Assembly: GCA_023262855.1 (NCBI GenBank)
Contig: JALQYQ010000040.1
Coordinates: forward strand, 1 to 43,864
DNA length: 43,864 nucleotides
Direction: 5' to 3'
From: Crocinitomicaceae bacterium
GTDB lineage: Bacteria > Bacteroidota > Bacteroidia > Flavobacteriales_D > Crocinitomicaceae
Shown one piece after another: positions 9,899 to 18,333 of this stretch (position 1 is its first letter; each line of letters starts with the position of its first letter). The notes under the pieces were generated by a model. That model was not told the origin of the DNA, ran no database searches, and saw only the letters and a program-made list of their open reading frames with translations. The position numbers were made by a program, and so were the translations under genes.

Positions 9899-11206
9899 TT
9901 AATCGAAGATGATTTTTCTCAATTTATGCTGAACAGCTTGCAAGTCTTTCAAAGCATCTTTTTGATTCATAATCAAGAAAATGTATTTCCATTTAGACCC
10001 TGTTCTTCGCAGGTAACGCGCAAAAGTATGAGCAAGAATACCTGAAACAGGCATGCTGATGAAATAGAGCATCTTCAACCAAAGCGCAGGTTCAAACAAA
10101 TGATTGAAGCCCAACAAGAACAAGGTGTAAACTAGCGGGTACAAAACGAAACCGATCAAAACACCTAATGCGGCATAATATTCTACGTATTTTGTCATGC
10201 GTTGCACCAGAAAATCGGTGAGTTTGTATTGAATAAAATTGTGTACCAGCCCAAAGATGAAAATCGGTAAAGCGAGGAACAAAAACAAAATCGAAAGGGT
10301 CAATTGCATTTGGTACAAGCGCGATCGAAAGCGACGATGAATAAAATCCGCATGGATTTCCAACTTCTTAGATTGCCATTGAATGGTAGTAACCAATTGC
10401 TGAATTTCTTCAAACAAATAGGGTTGAACCAATTGAATTTCTTCCATGCGATCTTTGATGCGTTTCATGAAACTCACTTCGTGTTCAACATCACGTTCGC
10501 GCTCAATTCCCCACAAAATATGGAATGTATCTTCCAATAGTTTTTCTTGTTCAGGGCTTTCCGTTGTAACAAGTACTCGTTCCAAATGCACACGGAATTT
10601 CTCAGTCAATTTCTTCGCAGTCAACGAAGCATTTTCACGGTAAGCTTCCAAAAAATCTGTGACAAACAATCCTTGTTCAACCGAAACCAAAACCGAACTT
10701 CTAAACTTTTCTGCTTCGGAATAAAACAAGCCCATTGGAACCACTTTCAAGTTCAATTTTCCATTGTTTCGATTTTCAGCTTCCAAGGCAATTCGTGCTG
10801 TTCCCGATTTCAATTCACGCAATTGACGTTCTGGAAAACTATTCCCTTCTGGAAAAATCACCAAGGTTTTACCTTCTTCCAAAATTTTATAACAGGCCGC
10901 AAATGAATCTTCATTGCTAATTCCTTTGATGTTTCTATCTACCTTTCGATTGATTGGAATCATATTTAAACTCTGTAGAATACGTCGTTTCAAGGGTGAA
11001 CTAAAAAAAGTTCCTTTCGCCATGTAATAAATTGGTTGTTGACAAACATTTCCAACGAGCCAAGCATCCATTAGCGTGTTCGGATGGTTTGCAATGATAA
11101 TCATTGGTCCGTCGTGTTTCAAGAATTGCGCGTTTTTTACCTTGGTTTCCCGGTAATACAAGCGAATTCCTAAGCCAACAATTAATTTAAGGATGCGGTA
11201 TAACAT
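9899..11206 (-). CDS. 1-acylglycerol-3-phosphate acyltransferase-like membrane protein
   Basis: Glycerolipid acyltransferase of the PlsC (LPLAT) superfamily, 435 residues, likely inner-membrane phospholipid synthesis. The N-terminal catalytic domain (about 1-220) has ANHPNTLMDAWL as block I; spacing is H-x5-D instead of the usual H-x4-D, as in the Gpt/Sct1-like branch. IPINRK is block II and VIFPEGNSFPERQL block III. The C-terminal half has predicted membrane segments (LSILFLFLALPIFIFGLV, AALGVLIGFVLYPLVYTLFL, LWLKMLYFISMPVSGILA), absent from minimal PlsC. ATG at 11206. It may act on glycerol-3-phosphate or lyso-lipid; which cannot be told. Confidence 0.85.
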   Translation of the reverse strand: MLYRILKLIVGLGIRLYYRETKVKNAQFLKHDGPMIIIANHPNTLMDAWLVGNVCQQPIYYMAKGTFFSSPLKRRILQSLNMIPINRKVDRNIKGISNEDSFAACYKILEEGKTLVIFPEGNSFPERQLRELKSGTARIALEAENRNNGKLNLKVVPMGLFYSEAEKFRSSVLVSVEQGLFVTDFLEAYRENASLTAKKLTEKFRVHLERVLVTTESPEQEKLLEDTFHILWGIERERDVEHEVSFMKRIKDRMEEIQLVQPYLFEEIQQLVTTIQWQSKKLEIHADFIHRRFRSRLYQMQLTLSILFLFLALPIFIFGLVHNFIQYKLTDFLVQRMTKYVEYYAALGVLIGFVLYPLVYTLFLLGFNHLFEPALWLKMLYFISMPVSGILAHTFARYLRRTGSKWKYIFLIMNQKDALKDLQAVQHKLRKIIFD

Positions 11207-11250
11207 TTCTCAATTTGGACTTCGAATATAACGAAAAATTGAAAGCAGTG

Positions 11251-11395
11251 GCTTCTAGAGCCTAGTTCTGTTGCCTTCGAGAGCTTCGGTTCCGTTGCCT
11301 TCGAGAGCCTCAGTCAACGGAACTAGGTGGCTGAGGCTCTCGCAAAAGGTGGCTGAGGTTCTCGCAAAAGGTGGCTGAGGTTCTCGAAGCCCCCT
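11251..11395. repeat. Inverted repeat cluster in the plsC-like/pabB divergent gap
   Basis: On the right are three direct units of 22 bp (starting 11326, 11348, 11370; core GGTGGCTGAGGTTCTCG). On the left are two direct units of 24 bp (core GTTGCCTTCGAGAGC at 11270 and 11294). The halves are inverted: CGAGAGCCTCAG at 11302-11313 is the exact complement of CTGAGGCTCTCG at 11331-11342, CCGTTG pairs with CAACGG, and CCTAGTTC (11261-11268) pairs with GAACTAGG (11320-11327). It could form a large cruciform or RNA hairpin between two divergent promoters. Confidence 0.8.
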
Positions 11396-11447
11396 TTTGT
11401 AAAACAATTATCCGCGCAATCAGCCTGATTATTTTTAAATTCGTTGC

Positions 11448-12650
11448 ATGAATGAATACCCAATAATTTATTTGAATAGTAACGATGGTTCTGGGATCCT
11501 GGCATTTGGAGAAGGAGCTGTTTTCGTGAAAGAAGAAGGAACGAGTATTGAAGACATGCAAGCATTCATTGATGCGCATGCTGGAGAATATTTATTCGGT
11601 CATTTGGGCTACGATTTAAAAAATGAATTTTATTCCTTGACTTCTTCGAATCCAGACAAGTTGAATTTTCCTGATGCCTTTTTATGGGTTCCAAAATATG
11701 TGGTAAAAATGTACAAAGAGCATTTCGATTTCTTGCAAGGGGAGAAAAATGCGGAGAGTTTCGATTTCTTAAACTACTTCTTGGAAGAGGAAACCGATCA
11801 AAATTTCCACCATCATAATTATGCGTTCAAAGCGCGTATTACGAAAGAAGAATACATAGAGAAAGTCATAAAATTGAAAAATCATATTCAGCAAGGCGAT
11901 ATCTATGAAGTGAACTTTTGTCAGGAGTTCTATGCAGAAGATGCTGAAATGAATTTTCCGATGGATACCTATTTCCGCTTGAATGAATTGACACATGCGC
12001 CTTTTTCTTCTTTTTACCAATTTGGAGACTATGCTGCTTTTTGTGGAAGTCCTGAACGCTTTTTAAAGAAGGAGGGAAGTCGTTTGATTTCTCAACCCAT
12101 CAAAGGAACGGCCCCTCGTGGAGCTACTCCTGAAGAGGATGAATTTTTGAAGAATTCCTTGAAAAATGATCCGAAAGAACGAGCTGAAAACACCATGATT
12201 GTTGATTTGGTCCGTAATGATTTGTCACGCGTGGCACAAAAGGATTCAGTCAAAGTAGATGAATACTGTGAAATCTATTCGTTTGATACGGTTCACCAAA
12301 TGATCTCTACTGTTTCGTGTGAAGTTCGACCAGAGGTGAATTTTACTGATATTTTGCGCGCGACCTTTCCAATGGGTTCAATGACAGGAGCACCAAAATT
12401 ACGCGCTATGGAATTAATCGAGGAAAACGAAGCCTTTAAGCGCGGATTGTATTCAGGTTCGATTGGTTACATTGCTCCAAATGGCGATTTCGATTTCAAT
12501 GTGGTGATTCGCACTTTGCTGTACAATGGTGAAAATCGTTATTTGTCTTGTTCGGTGGGTGGAGCAATTACGATTCAATCAGATCCGGAGAAAGAATACG
12601 AAGAGTGCATGGTGAAAGTGAAGCGTATTTTAGATGGAATGAATGGCTAA
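11448..12650 (+). CDS. pabB: Aminodeoxychorismate synthase component I (PabB)
   Basis: Converts chorismate plus ammonia to 4-amino-4-deoxychorismate for folate synthesis. Chorismate-utilising enzyme of 400 residues. The diagnostic PIKGT at 217-221 has Lys where anthranilate synthase (TrpE) has Ala, favouring PabB. Other motifs seen: DLVRNDLSRVA, TFPMGSMTGAPK, GLYSGSIGY, CSVGGAITIQSDPEKEYEE. No glutaminase partner (PabA) or lyase (PabC) lies beside it. ATG at 11448 follows the divergent repeat region; tilS overlaps its last 8 bp, so the two are translationally coupled. Confidence 0.92.
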   Translation: MNEYPIIYLNSNDGSGILAFGEGAVFVKEEGTSIEDMQAFIDAHAGEYLFGHLGYDLKNEFYSLTSSNPDKLNFPDAFLWVPKYVVKMYKEHFDFLQGEKNAESFDFLNYFLEEETDQNFHHHNYAFKARITKEEYIEKVIKLKNHIQQGDIYEVNFCQEFYAEDAEMNFPMDTYFRLNELTHAPFSSFYQFGDYAAFCGSPERFLKKEGSRLISQPIKGTAPRGATPEEDEFLKNSLKNDPKERAENTMIVDLVRNDLSRVAQKDSVKVDEYCEIYSFDTVHQMISTVSCEVRPEVNFTDILRATFPMGSMTGAPKLRAMELIEENEAFKRGLYSGSIGYIAPNGDFDFNVVIRTLLYNGENRYLSCSVGGAITIQSDPEKEYEECMVKVKRILDGMNG

Positions 12651-13902
12651 ACTCGAGCAACATATTGCTGAATTTCTTGGTGACGATCCAAGGAAACATT
12701 ATTTTGTTGCTTGCAGTGGTGGAGTGGATTCCATGGTATTGGTTCACATTCTTCATAAACTTGGTAAACGCATTTCGGTGTTGCATGTCAATTACATGTT
12801 GCGAGGTGAGGATTCGGAACGCGATCAAGAATTGGTGGAACGCGTTTGTCAGCAAAAAGGAATTACGGCACATGTTAAGCGTGTTGATTTCAATAGATAT
12901 TTAGCGAGTTCAGGAGGAAATCTTCAAGATGAAGCGAGAAAAGTGCGTTACAAGTACTTCGAGAATTTCAAATTAAAAGAGAACATTTGCATTGTGTTGG
13001 CGCAACATGCCGACGACCAAGTAGAAACATTTTTCTTGAACCTTTCGCGCAATGCAGGAATCATGGGCTTGGCCTGTATGCTTCCTGAACACAAAGGTTA
13101 TTTGCGTCCTTTGTTACCGTTTACGAAGGATGAGGTGAGAAATTATGCACTAGAAAATGACGTGTTGTGGCGCGAAGATGTTTCAAATGCTTCAAATAAA
13201 TACAGCAGAAATAAACTGCGCAATGTGCTCATTCCTGAACTCGAACAAACAGTTCCCTCAATCAAAGAAAGTGTGCTGACCCTGGTCAAAGTGTTTCAAG
13301 CAACACAAAAAGAACTGCATGATAAACTACAACCCATTAAAATTGCCATTCTGAATAGTCAGAAATTGTCATTTGAACAGTATGATTTAATGGATGAATA
13401 CGATCAATTGGAGTTGCTGCGACAGTTAGAAATCCCTGCGAGTATTCTAAGTGAATTCGCAAAATTGCGAAGTGCCGAAAAGGGGAGAATGATTCCTGTT
13501 TCTCACCAAACATTTCGTACAATCATCCGAGAAGATGGCTATTTCTTTTTCCAAAAAGAAGAAGGCTTCACAATTTTACCGCAATTGCACATCGAAGAGG
13601 TAAATGAATTACCAACAGTGTTTACGAAACATGAACTTTATGTGGATCCATTGAAAATTAAAGGTGAAATTGCTGTGCGTCGCTGGAAAGAAGGAGATCG
13701 CATGAAACCAATTGGTATGAAAGGATCTAAATTGATTTCAGATATTTTGAGCGATGCAAAAATTCCACACCACGCTCGTCACTTACAAATGGTTGTACAC
13801 GATGATGAAAAAATTCTTTGGTGTGTTGGATTATCCGTGAGCCGCGAAGCAACGAGCAAATTGACAGATGATAATTTACAATTGAAGATTCGATTGATTT
13901 AA
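12643..13902 (+). CDS. tilS: tRNA(Ile)-lysidine synthetase
   Basis: Attaches lysine to C34 of tRNA-Ile(CAU) using ATP, so that it reads AUA; essential in most bacteria. The 419-residue protein has the PP-loop SGGVDS at 25-30, LHVNYMLRGEDSERD, AQHADDQVETFFLNLSRNAG (the HxxDDxxET family motif), and the C-terminal TilS domain including RRWKEGDRMKPIGMKGSKL and LSDAKIPHHAR. ATG at 12643 overlaps the pabB stop by 8 bp. Its TAA at 13900-13902 begins an A-run that is also the U-tract of an opposing terminator on the minus strand. Confidence 0.95.
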   Translation: MAKLEQHIAEFLGDDPRKHYFVACSGGVDSMVLVHILHKLGKRISVLHVNYMLRGEDSERDQELVERVCQQKGITAHVKRVDFNRYLASSGGNLQDEARKVRYKYFENFKLKENICIVLAQHADDQVETFFLNLSRNAGIMGLACMLPEHKGYLRPLLPFTKDEVRNYALENDVLWREDVSNASNKYSRNKLRNVLIPELEQTVPSIKESVLTLVKVFQATQKELHDKLQPIKIAILNSQKLSFEQYDLMDEYDQLELLRQLEIPASILSEFAKLRSAEKGRMIPVSHQTFRTIIREDGYFFFQKEEGFTILPQLHIEEVNELPTVFTKHELYVDPLKIKGEIAVRRWKEGDRMKPIGMKGSKLISDILSDAKIPHHARHLQMVVHDDEKILWCVGLSVSREATSKLTDDNLQLKIRLI

Positions 13903-13931
13903 AAAAAAAAAGGACGCGATGAATCGCGTCC
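13901..13931 (-). terminator. Intrinsic terminator of the small CIGCGS protein gene
   Basis: GGACGCGAT (13912-13920) pairs with ATCGCGTCC (13923-13931), a 9-bp stem; realistically 8 bp with a 4-nt loop. On the minus strand it is followed by 11 T (A-run 13901-13911), a classical intrinsic terminator for the gene at 14003-14173. On the plus strand no T-run follows, so it is not a good tilS terminator. Confidence 0.75.
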
Positions 13932-13936
13932 CTACT

Positions 13937-14005
13937 TATCACTCCGCTACGGCGGTCTAATCACTAATTTCTAGTCACGAGTCACTAGTTTCTGGTCACT
14001 AACTA
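13937..14005. repeat. TGACTAG/TGATTAG-type array with GC palindrome at the 3' end of the small gene
   Basis: Words such as CACTAAT, CTAGTCA, CACTAGT at about 7 bp, with the palindrome-like CACTCCGCTACGGCGGTCT at 13940-13958. On the minus strand the array starts with the stop codon of the small gene: TAG TTAGTGACCAGAAACTAG. Confidence 0.8.
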
Positions 14006-14173
14006 GCTGCCGCAACCAATGCAATCAATATGGCTATCCATTGGTTTTACGCCGTTTAATTTCATTTCAAGGTTGTGAATCTCGTCTTTTAGGTCCATGT
14101 CTGCGAATAAATCCCCTGTTAATTGTGCTTTTAATGCCTCAATTTGATCGTGTAATGTTGTTTCTGTTTGCAT
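14003..14173 (-). CDS. Small conserved protein with CIGCGS C-terminus
   Basis: A 56-residue acidic protein: predicted helix (TLHDQIEALKAQLTGDLFAD), second helix (MDLKDEIHNLEMKLNG), and a tail ending CIGCGS. The C-x-x-C pair could bind a metal or be redox active; that is inference. I believe small Bacteroidota proteins of this shape exist but cannot name a function. The ATG at 14173 is chosen over the in-frame TTG at 14206 because the A-rich leader AAAAAACAAACAAA stands directly before it. A good intrinsic terminator lies about 75 nt downstream, supporting a real monocistronic gene. Confidence 0.75.
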   Translation of the reverse strand: MQTETTLHDQIEALKAQLTGDLFADMDLKDEIHNLEMKLNGVKPMDSHIDCIGCGS

Positions 14174-14273
14174 TTTGTTTGTTTTTTGATTCAGGTAAAT
14201 ATCCAAAGATTGAAGGTGGTTTGCAAAAAAAAGTTTGCCAAGTTATGAACGAAGTGTAGTTGATTTGAAGAAA

Positions 14274-14463
14274 TTGAAGGTTCAAAAGGTTCAAAAGTTC
14301 AAGGGGTTTGAATGGTTCAAAGTTCAACACTCATCGTTCATCTCTTATCGTTCATCGTTCAAAGTTCATCTCAGCCGAAGGTAGAATCCGCCCATGCGGA
14401 AACTCCTAATCACTAGTCATTAGTCACTAATCACTAGTCATTAGTCACTAATCACTAAATAAG
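14274..14463. repeat. Three-flavour short-period repeat block
   Basis: Three successive word families: AAGGTTCAA/AAAGTTCAA (14274-14333), CATCGTTCATCTC/TTATCGTTCA (14334-14372), then a hairpin TCCGCCCATGCGGA (14388-14401), then CACTAGTCATTAGT words with strict 7-bp period (14409-14458). No gene in 14207-14487. The last family runs up to the -7 box of the T9SS gene. Confidence 0.8.
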
Positions 14464-14471
14464 TATCTTTG
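14441..14471 (+). promoter_or_regulatory. Promoter of the T9SS protein gene, -33 supplied by the repeat array
   Basis: TATCTTTG at 14464-14471 is an exact TAnnTTTG box, 17 nt before the ATG. At 19-nt spacing the -33 position is TTAG (14441-14444), which belongs to the heptamer array. Confidence 0.6.
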
Positions 14472-14487
14472 TAAAAAACCACAATTC

Positions 14488-15717
14488 ATGACTGTAAGAA
14501 TTCTCTTCCTGCTTGCTGTTTTGTTTCCAATTGTTTCATTGGCGCAACTACTCGGCTGTACCGACCCATTGGCACAAAATTACAATCCAAGTGCGACGCA
14601 AAATGATGGAACATGCACCTATGCAGCTACAAATGTCGTTTATCCAATGGTTGATTTCTTGGGAAGTGAAATTCCTGAAAGTTCGGGATTAGAATTTTGG
14701 GACAATCTTCTTTGGAGTCACAATGATTCTGATAATTCGAGTAAATTTTACGGTTTTGATACCATTACGGGACAAACAATCAAATCTATTTTAGTTGAAA
14801 ACTCACCACAAATTGATTGGGAAGACATGACGAAAGATCCAACTCATTTTTACATTGGTGATTTTGGAAACAACGCAGGAACCCGAACCAATTTAAAGGT
14901 GTTAAAAATTCCCTTCGATTCGTTATCTGGAAATGCGATTGACACTGTGAATGCGGAATTTATTCACTTTTCATATCCTGATCAAACCGATTTCAGTGGA
15001 GCGAATCCCGATCACAATTTTGACTGTGAAGCATTTATTTTCTTCAACGATAGTTTGCATTTGTTCTCTAAAAATCGTTCGAACGGATACACCAAACATT
15101 ACAGACTTCCAACACAACCGGGAACTTATGTTGCAACCTTTGTCGACTCGGTATTTGTTGACGGTCAAGTAACTAGCGCAGCGTTTAGCACTGATTCGAT
15201 ATTATTCTTAATTGGCTACAAACCGCCAGCGTATTCGCCTTTTGCAGTTGTGTTTTGGGATTATCAGCAAATGAATTTGTTTTCTGGCAATAAGCGTCGC
15301 CTGCAATTGGGAAGTGTTTTAACAATGGGACAACAAGAAGGTGTGAGTTTTTCAACGGGTAAAAAAGGATTCATTTCATCGGAACAAGTCACTGCTTTGA
15401 ATCAAGCATCTCGCTTTTTCTCATTTGATTTAAGTCCGTTGATTATTTCCACAGTTGGGTTAACAGAAAACACACATCAAGGAATCAATGTTTTTCCAAA
15501 TCCTTTTCAAGAAACACTTTTGATCGAAGGATTGAATTTAGATGAACTGGATCTTTATCAGTTGGTCAATTCAATAGGAACGAAATTAGCTATTTCAAGC
15601 AGTCTAATAAACACGGATAGTATTGAAATCGATACAAAAAACCTAACACCTGGAATTTACTTTTTTCAGTACATCATCAACGGGCAATCTTACCAAGTTA
15701 AAATCCTGAAAGATTAA
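14488..15717 (+). CDS. Secreted protein with T9SS type A sorting domain
   Basis: A 409-residue cargo protein of the type IX secretion system. A signal peptide (MTVRILFLLAVLFPIVSLA, cleavage near residue 20) is followed by GCTDPLAQNYNPSATQNDG, a short Cys-containing motif common at the start of Bacteroidota secreted proteins. The middle (about 50-325) is rich in beta strands, with SSGLEFWDNLLWSHNDSDNS, DWEDMTKDPTHFYIGDFGNN and other blades, suggesting a beta-propeller. Residues about 335-409 are the C-terminal sorting domain (VFPNPF, TPGIYFFQYIINGQSYQVKILKD), removed by PorU when the protein reaches the surface. Start supported by the promoter 17 nt upstream. Substrate unknown. Confidence 0.88.
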   Translation: MTVRILFLLAVLFPIVSLAQLLGCTDPLAQNYNPSATQNDGTCTYAATNVVYPMVDFLGSEIPESSGLEFWDNLLWSHNDSDNSSKFYGFDTITGQTIKSILVENSPQIDWEDMTKDPTHFYIGDFGNNAGTRTNLKVLKIPFDSLSGNAIDTVNAEFIHFSYPDQTDFSGANPDHNFDCEAFIFFNDSLHLFSKNRSNGYTKHYRLPTQPGTYVATFVDSVFVDGQVTSAAFSTDSILFLIGYKPPAYSPFAVVFWDYQQMNLFSGNKRRLQLGSVLTMGQQEGVSFSTGKKGFISSEQVTALNQASRFFSFDLSPLIISTVGLTENTHQGINVFPNPFQETLLIEGLNLDELDLYQLVNSIGTKLAISSSLINTDSIEIDTKNLTPGIYFFQYIINGQSYQVKILKD

Positions 15718-15769
15718 AGATGTTGAAATTCACTCCTAATACTTCACTCATCTTTTCTGAGTTCCCAGT

Positions 15770-15792
15770 ATCTAATCACTAATCACTAGTTT
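15770..15792. repeat. TGATTAG-type array at the RsmF stop codon
   Basis: On the minus strand the gene ends GTT TGA and continues AACTAGTGATTAGTGATTAG at 7-bp period. The rest of the short gap to the convergent T9SS gene shows only diverged words. Confidence 0.7.
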
Positions 15793-17120
15793 CAAACATT
15801 CATCCTAATTCTCCATTCCTTCGGATACAAATTGTTAAAGCGATTGCCCAAATGCTTCATCCAACCCAAGGGTTCTTGTTCAAAAGTTACCAAGCGATAA
15901 CCCTGTGTTCCTGAAAGGGGAAACGTATCACCGTGTAAATAATTCAAGGCTTGTTGACGATTCAAATCAATGCGTTCAGGATAGATGCACAATTGCGGAT
16001 TCAAGGCCAATTCCTCGTTGGGAATAATTCCTTTGCGCGATACTTCTCCAATGGTTGTCCCCATTTTTTGTAAACGCATTTGTGCCTGAACATGCAACAT
16101 GTGTTCTTCCATTGTCTTCGGTAAAGCCAACAATTTATCGTTCCAATTCAAAACGATTGTCTCTGATAAATCGGCATACACAGGAATGTCTAATAAATCC
16201 TTTTGCATGCGGAACTCTGCTTTTCGCGTAAAACGTTGACGTTGCAGTTTTTCATCGCCTTTTTGCACCACCGCCACAAAGAAACCTTCTGTTTCTGTTC
16301 TTCCAGGTAGGCAATAATGCCCAATTCCATTTCGTCCTGTAGCAATTGGACTTGGTAACTCCATTTGAATCACTTCGGCACCCAATTCTTCCACCATCCA
16401 TTCCACATTTTCCTCGTTTTCGTTGGTGTTGAAGGTGCACGTCGAATAAATTAAATAGCCTCCTGGAATCAAGGCATCCCATACGTCAGCTAAAATGCGT
16501 TTTTGTCGACCGCAGCACAAGTGAACATTGTCTTCGGACCATTCTTCGCGCGCCTTTTCATCTTTTCGGAACATTCCTTCTCCTGAACAGGGCGCATCAA
16601 CTATAATTAAATCAAAAAATTGAGGTAAGCGTTGGAAATCCTTCGGATCGTTGTTGGTAACAATTGAATTTGAATAGCCCCATTTGCTCATGTTTTCTTT
16701 GAGAATGCGTGAGCGCGCTTGAATCACTTCGTTACTAACCAATAATCCATCGCCTCCCAAAAATGACGCAATCAAGGTGCTTTTTCCTCCTGGAGCAGCA
16801 CACAAATCCAATATTTTTGGAGAAGCCGGTAAATCCAATTCTTTCAATAAGGAATCCAACACCATCGATCCTGCTTCTTGCGGATAATAGGCACCTGCAT
16901 GAAACAAGGGATCCAAGGTAAAAGATGGTCGTTCCTTCAAATAAACACCATTTTCGCACCAAGGAATTTCAGCAATTACCTCTAAATCGGAACGTTTCTT
17001 CAAGGGATGAAAGCGCAAGGAAACGGGAGCTTGAGCATCAAGTGCAGTTAACAAATCTTGTCCAAGAAATAGATCTTTCTTAACGCGTTCTTCGAATGCT
17101 GATGGAAATGGAATACTCAT
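15792..17120 (-). CDS. rsmF: RsmF-like 16S rRNA m5C methyltransferase (NOL1/NOP2/Sun family)
   Basis: SAM-dependent rRNA cytosine-C5 methyltransferase, 442 residues. Seen: N-terminal RsmF/PUA-like linker (SLRFHPLKKRSDL), SAM motif LDLCAAPGGKSTLIASFLGG, FDLIIVDAPCSGEGMFRKD (catalytic-cycle Cys), YSTCTFNTNENEENV (second Cys), and a C-terminal domain ending YPKEWRIRMNV typical of RsmF. The exact target base cannot be told. ATG at 17120; a possible TAATTTTG box lies only 4 nt upstream, which would make the mRNA nearly leaderless. Confidence 0.88.
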   Translation of the reverse strand: MSIPFPSAFEERVKKDLFLGQDLLTALDAQAPVSLRFHPLKKRSDLEVIAEIPWCENGVYLKERPSFTLDPLFHAGAYYPQEAGSMVLDSLLKELDLPASPKILDLCAAPGGKSTLIASFLGGDGLLVSNEVIQARSRILKENMSKWGYSNSIVTNNDPKDFQRLPQFFDLIIVDAPCSGEGMFRKDEKAREEWSEDNVHLCCGRQKRILADVWDALIPGGYLIYSTCTFNTNENEENVEWMVEELGAEVIQMELPSPIATGRNGIGHYCLPGRTETEGFFVAVVQKGDEKLQRQRFTRKAEFRMQKDLLDIPVYADLSETIVLNWNDKLLALPKTMEEHMLHVQAQMRLQKMGTTIGEVSRKGIIPNEELALNPQLCIYPERIDLNRQQALNYLHGDTFPLSGTQGYRLVTFEQEPLGWMKHLGNRFNNLYPKEWRIRMNV

Positions 17121-17124
17121 TCGT

Positions 17125-17132
17125 CAAAATTA
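17125..17132 (-). promoter_or_regulatory. Possible -7 box immediately before the rsmF start
   Basis: TAATTTTG on the minus strand matches TAnnTTTG. It ends 4 nt before the ATG. No TTG at -33 was seen. If used, the transcript would be leaderless or nearly so. Confidence 0.35.
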
Positions 17133-17151
17133 CTCAAAATATGATGATTTT

Positions 17152-17186
17152 GAATTCATGAATCACGAATTACGAATCACGAATTG
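17152..17186. repeat. TTCGTGA/TTCGTAA heptamer array
   Basis: On the minus strand: TTCGTGA TTCGTAA then TTCGTGA TTCATGA, strict 7-bp period, starting about 10 nt after the wbuX stop. Confidence 0.75.
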
Positions 17187-17193
17187 GAGTTCA

Positions 17194-18327
17194 TTAGAAA
17201 GACGCAAGCTTCTCCTTCTTAAACAATTTACGGTACGTATCGTAGATGAAACTTAGTTTCTTTTCGTCGTTTGGATAGTGACGATAATAATGACCTGGAA
17301 GTTTTAGGATGGATTCAAATTCTTCCAACGAAACGCCCAGTTTTTTAGCGATGTAGATTTTTTCCTCTTGGACTTTTTCGTCGTTGTAAGGTTTTGCTTT
17401 CAATTGCTCGAGAGCATCTTCACGCGTCATTTCACCTGTACAAATTTGCGAAGAGAAGGTCGCTCTGCGGTAATCAATTCCAAATTTATCGAAGAGGTAA
17501 TACGATTGAATGAAACCTGTATATTTTGATTCATAGTGTTTTCCACCATAATATTTCCAATCCAATTCTTCACGCAACAAATCCATTGCTTCATCTTTCA
17601 CAAAAGGAACATAGTTCAGAATGTACACCATTTTAATTCCCTTGATGAATTTGTAGTACATTTCTTTTTGGAAACCAAATGTTGGGAATTTACGCAACTT
17701 AACCGTTCCAAATTTCTTTTGAATGTGATTGAAATAGGTTAAATCTTTTGCGTTGTAATGCCACGTTTTAGGCAAGATTCCTTCCGTAGCAAAATTTCCA
17801 CCACTAATGATGTATTTCACGCCGTATTTCGCAGCAACTTTGTGCAAAGCAGCTAGAATTGCGATGTCTGTTGGAGTATCCGCCTCAGGAACCGAAGCTT
17901 TTAAAAAGGCCAATTGTAAATCTTTGAATTCTTCCCAATCAAGTACGTAACTTTCATAGTCGACATTCAATTTTTTAGCGATGTTTTTGATATTCATTAC
18001 CGCTTCTTCGGAATTCCAACCATTGTCCATGTGAACACCAAGAACGCGTAAGCCCATCTTTCGACAAAGGTGAGCTGCGTAACTACTATCAATTCCACCA
18101 CTTAAACCAACAACACAATCATATTCTTTCCCTTTTCCGTCTTTTTTCATACGTTCCACCCAAGCGGCAAGTTCAGCATCGCTTTTGGCTCCTTGGTAAT
18201 TATGAAGTGCTCTGGTTTGAATGAATTCTGTACAATGATTACACTCACCCTGGTCGTTAAACCGAATGTCTGGATCAGTAGTATCCATTAAGCAACGTGT
18301 GCATTGCTGATAAGCGTTTGAATTCAT
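17194..18327 (-). CDS. wbuX: N-acetyl sugar amidotransferase (WbuX/WbpG/PseA type)
   Basis: ATP-dependent enzyme that turns the N-acetyl group of a nucleotide sugar into an acetamidino group, using ammonia from a HisH/HisF-like partner pair. Of 377 residues, the N-terminus has CTRCLMDTTDPDIRF and GECNHC (two CxxC, probable zinc site), then the PP-loop VVGLSGGIDSSYAAHL, GVHMDNGWNS, EADTPTDIAI, SGGNFATEGI and SSQICTGEMTREDALE. The ATG at 18327 is preferred over the in-frame GTG at 18363 because a TACATTTG box lies between them and the family begins near the first CxxC. wbuZ and hisH homologues lie upstream on the same strand. Confidence 0.92.
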   Translation of the reverse strand: MNSNAYQQCTRCLMDTTDPDIRFNDQGECNHCTEFIQTRALHNYQGAKSDAELAAWVERMKKDGKGKEYDCVVGLSGGIDSSYAAHLCRKMGLRVLGVHMDNGWNSEEAVMNIKNIAKKLNVDYESYVLDWEEFKDLQLAFLKASVPEADTPTDIAILAALHKVAAKYGVKYIISGGNFATEGILPKTWHYNAKDLTYFNHIQKKFGTVKLRKFPTFGFQKEMYYKFIKGIKMVYILNYVPFVKDEAMDLLREELDWKYYGGKHYESKYTGFIQSYYLFDKFGIDYRRATFSSQICTGEMTREDALEQLKAKPYNDEKVQEEKIYIAKKLGVSLEEFESILKLPGHYYRHYPNDEKKLSFIYDTYRKLFKKEKLASF

Positions 18328-18333
18328 AGAGTA

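Noticed and set aside
11310..11579. Open frames on the minus strand over the pabB start
   Set aside because: They run antisense through pabB and through the inverted repeat cluster; repetitive LLREPQPP residues are translated repeat units.
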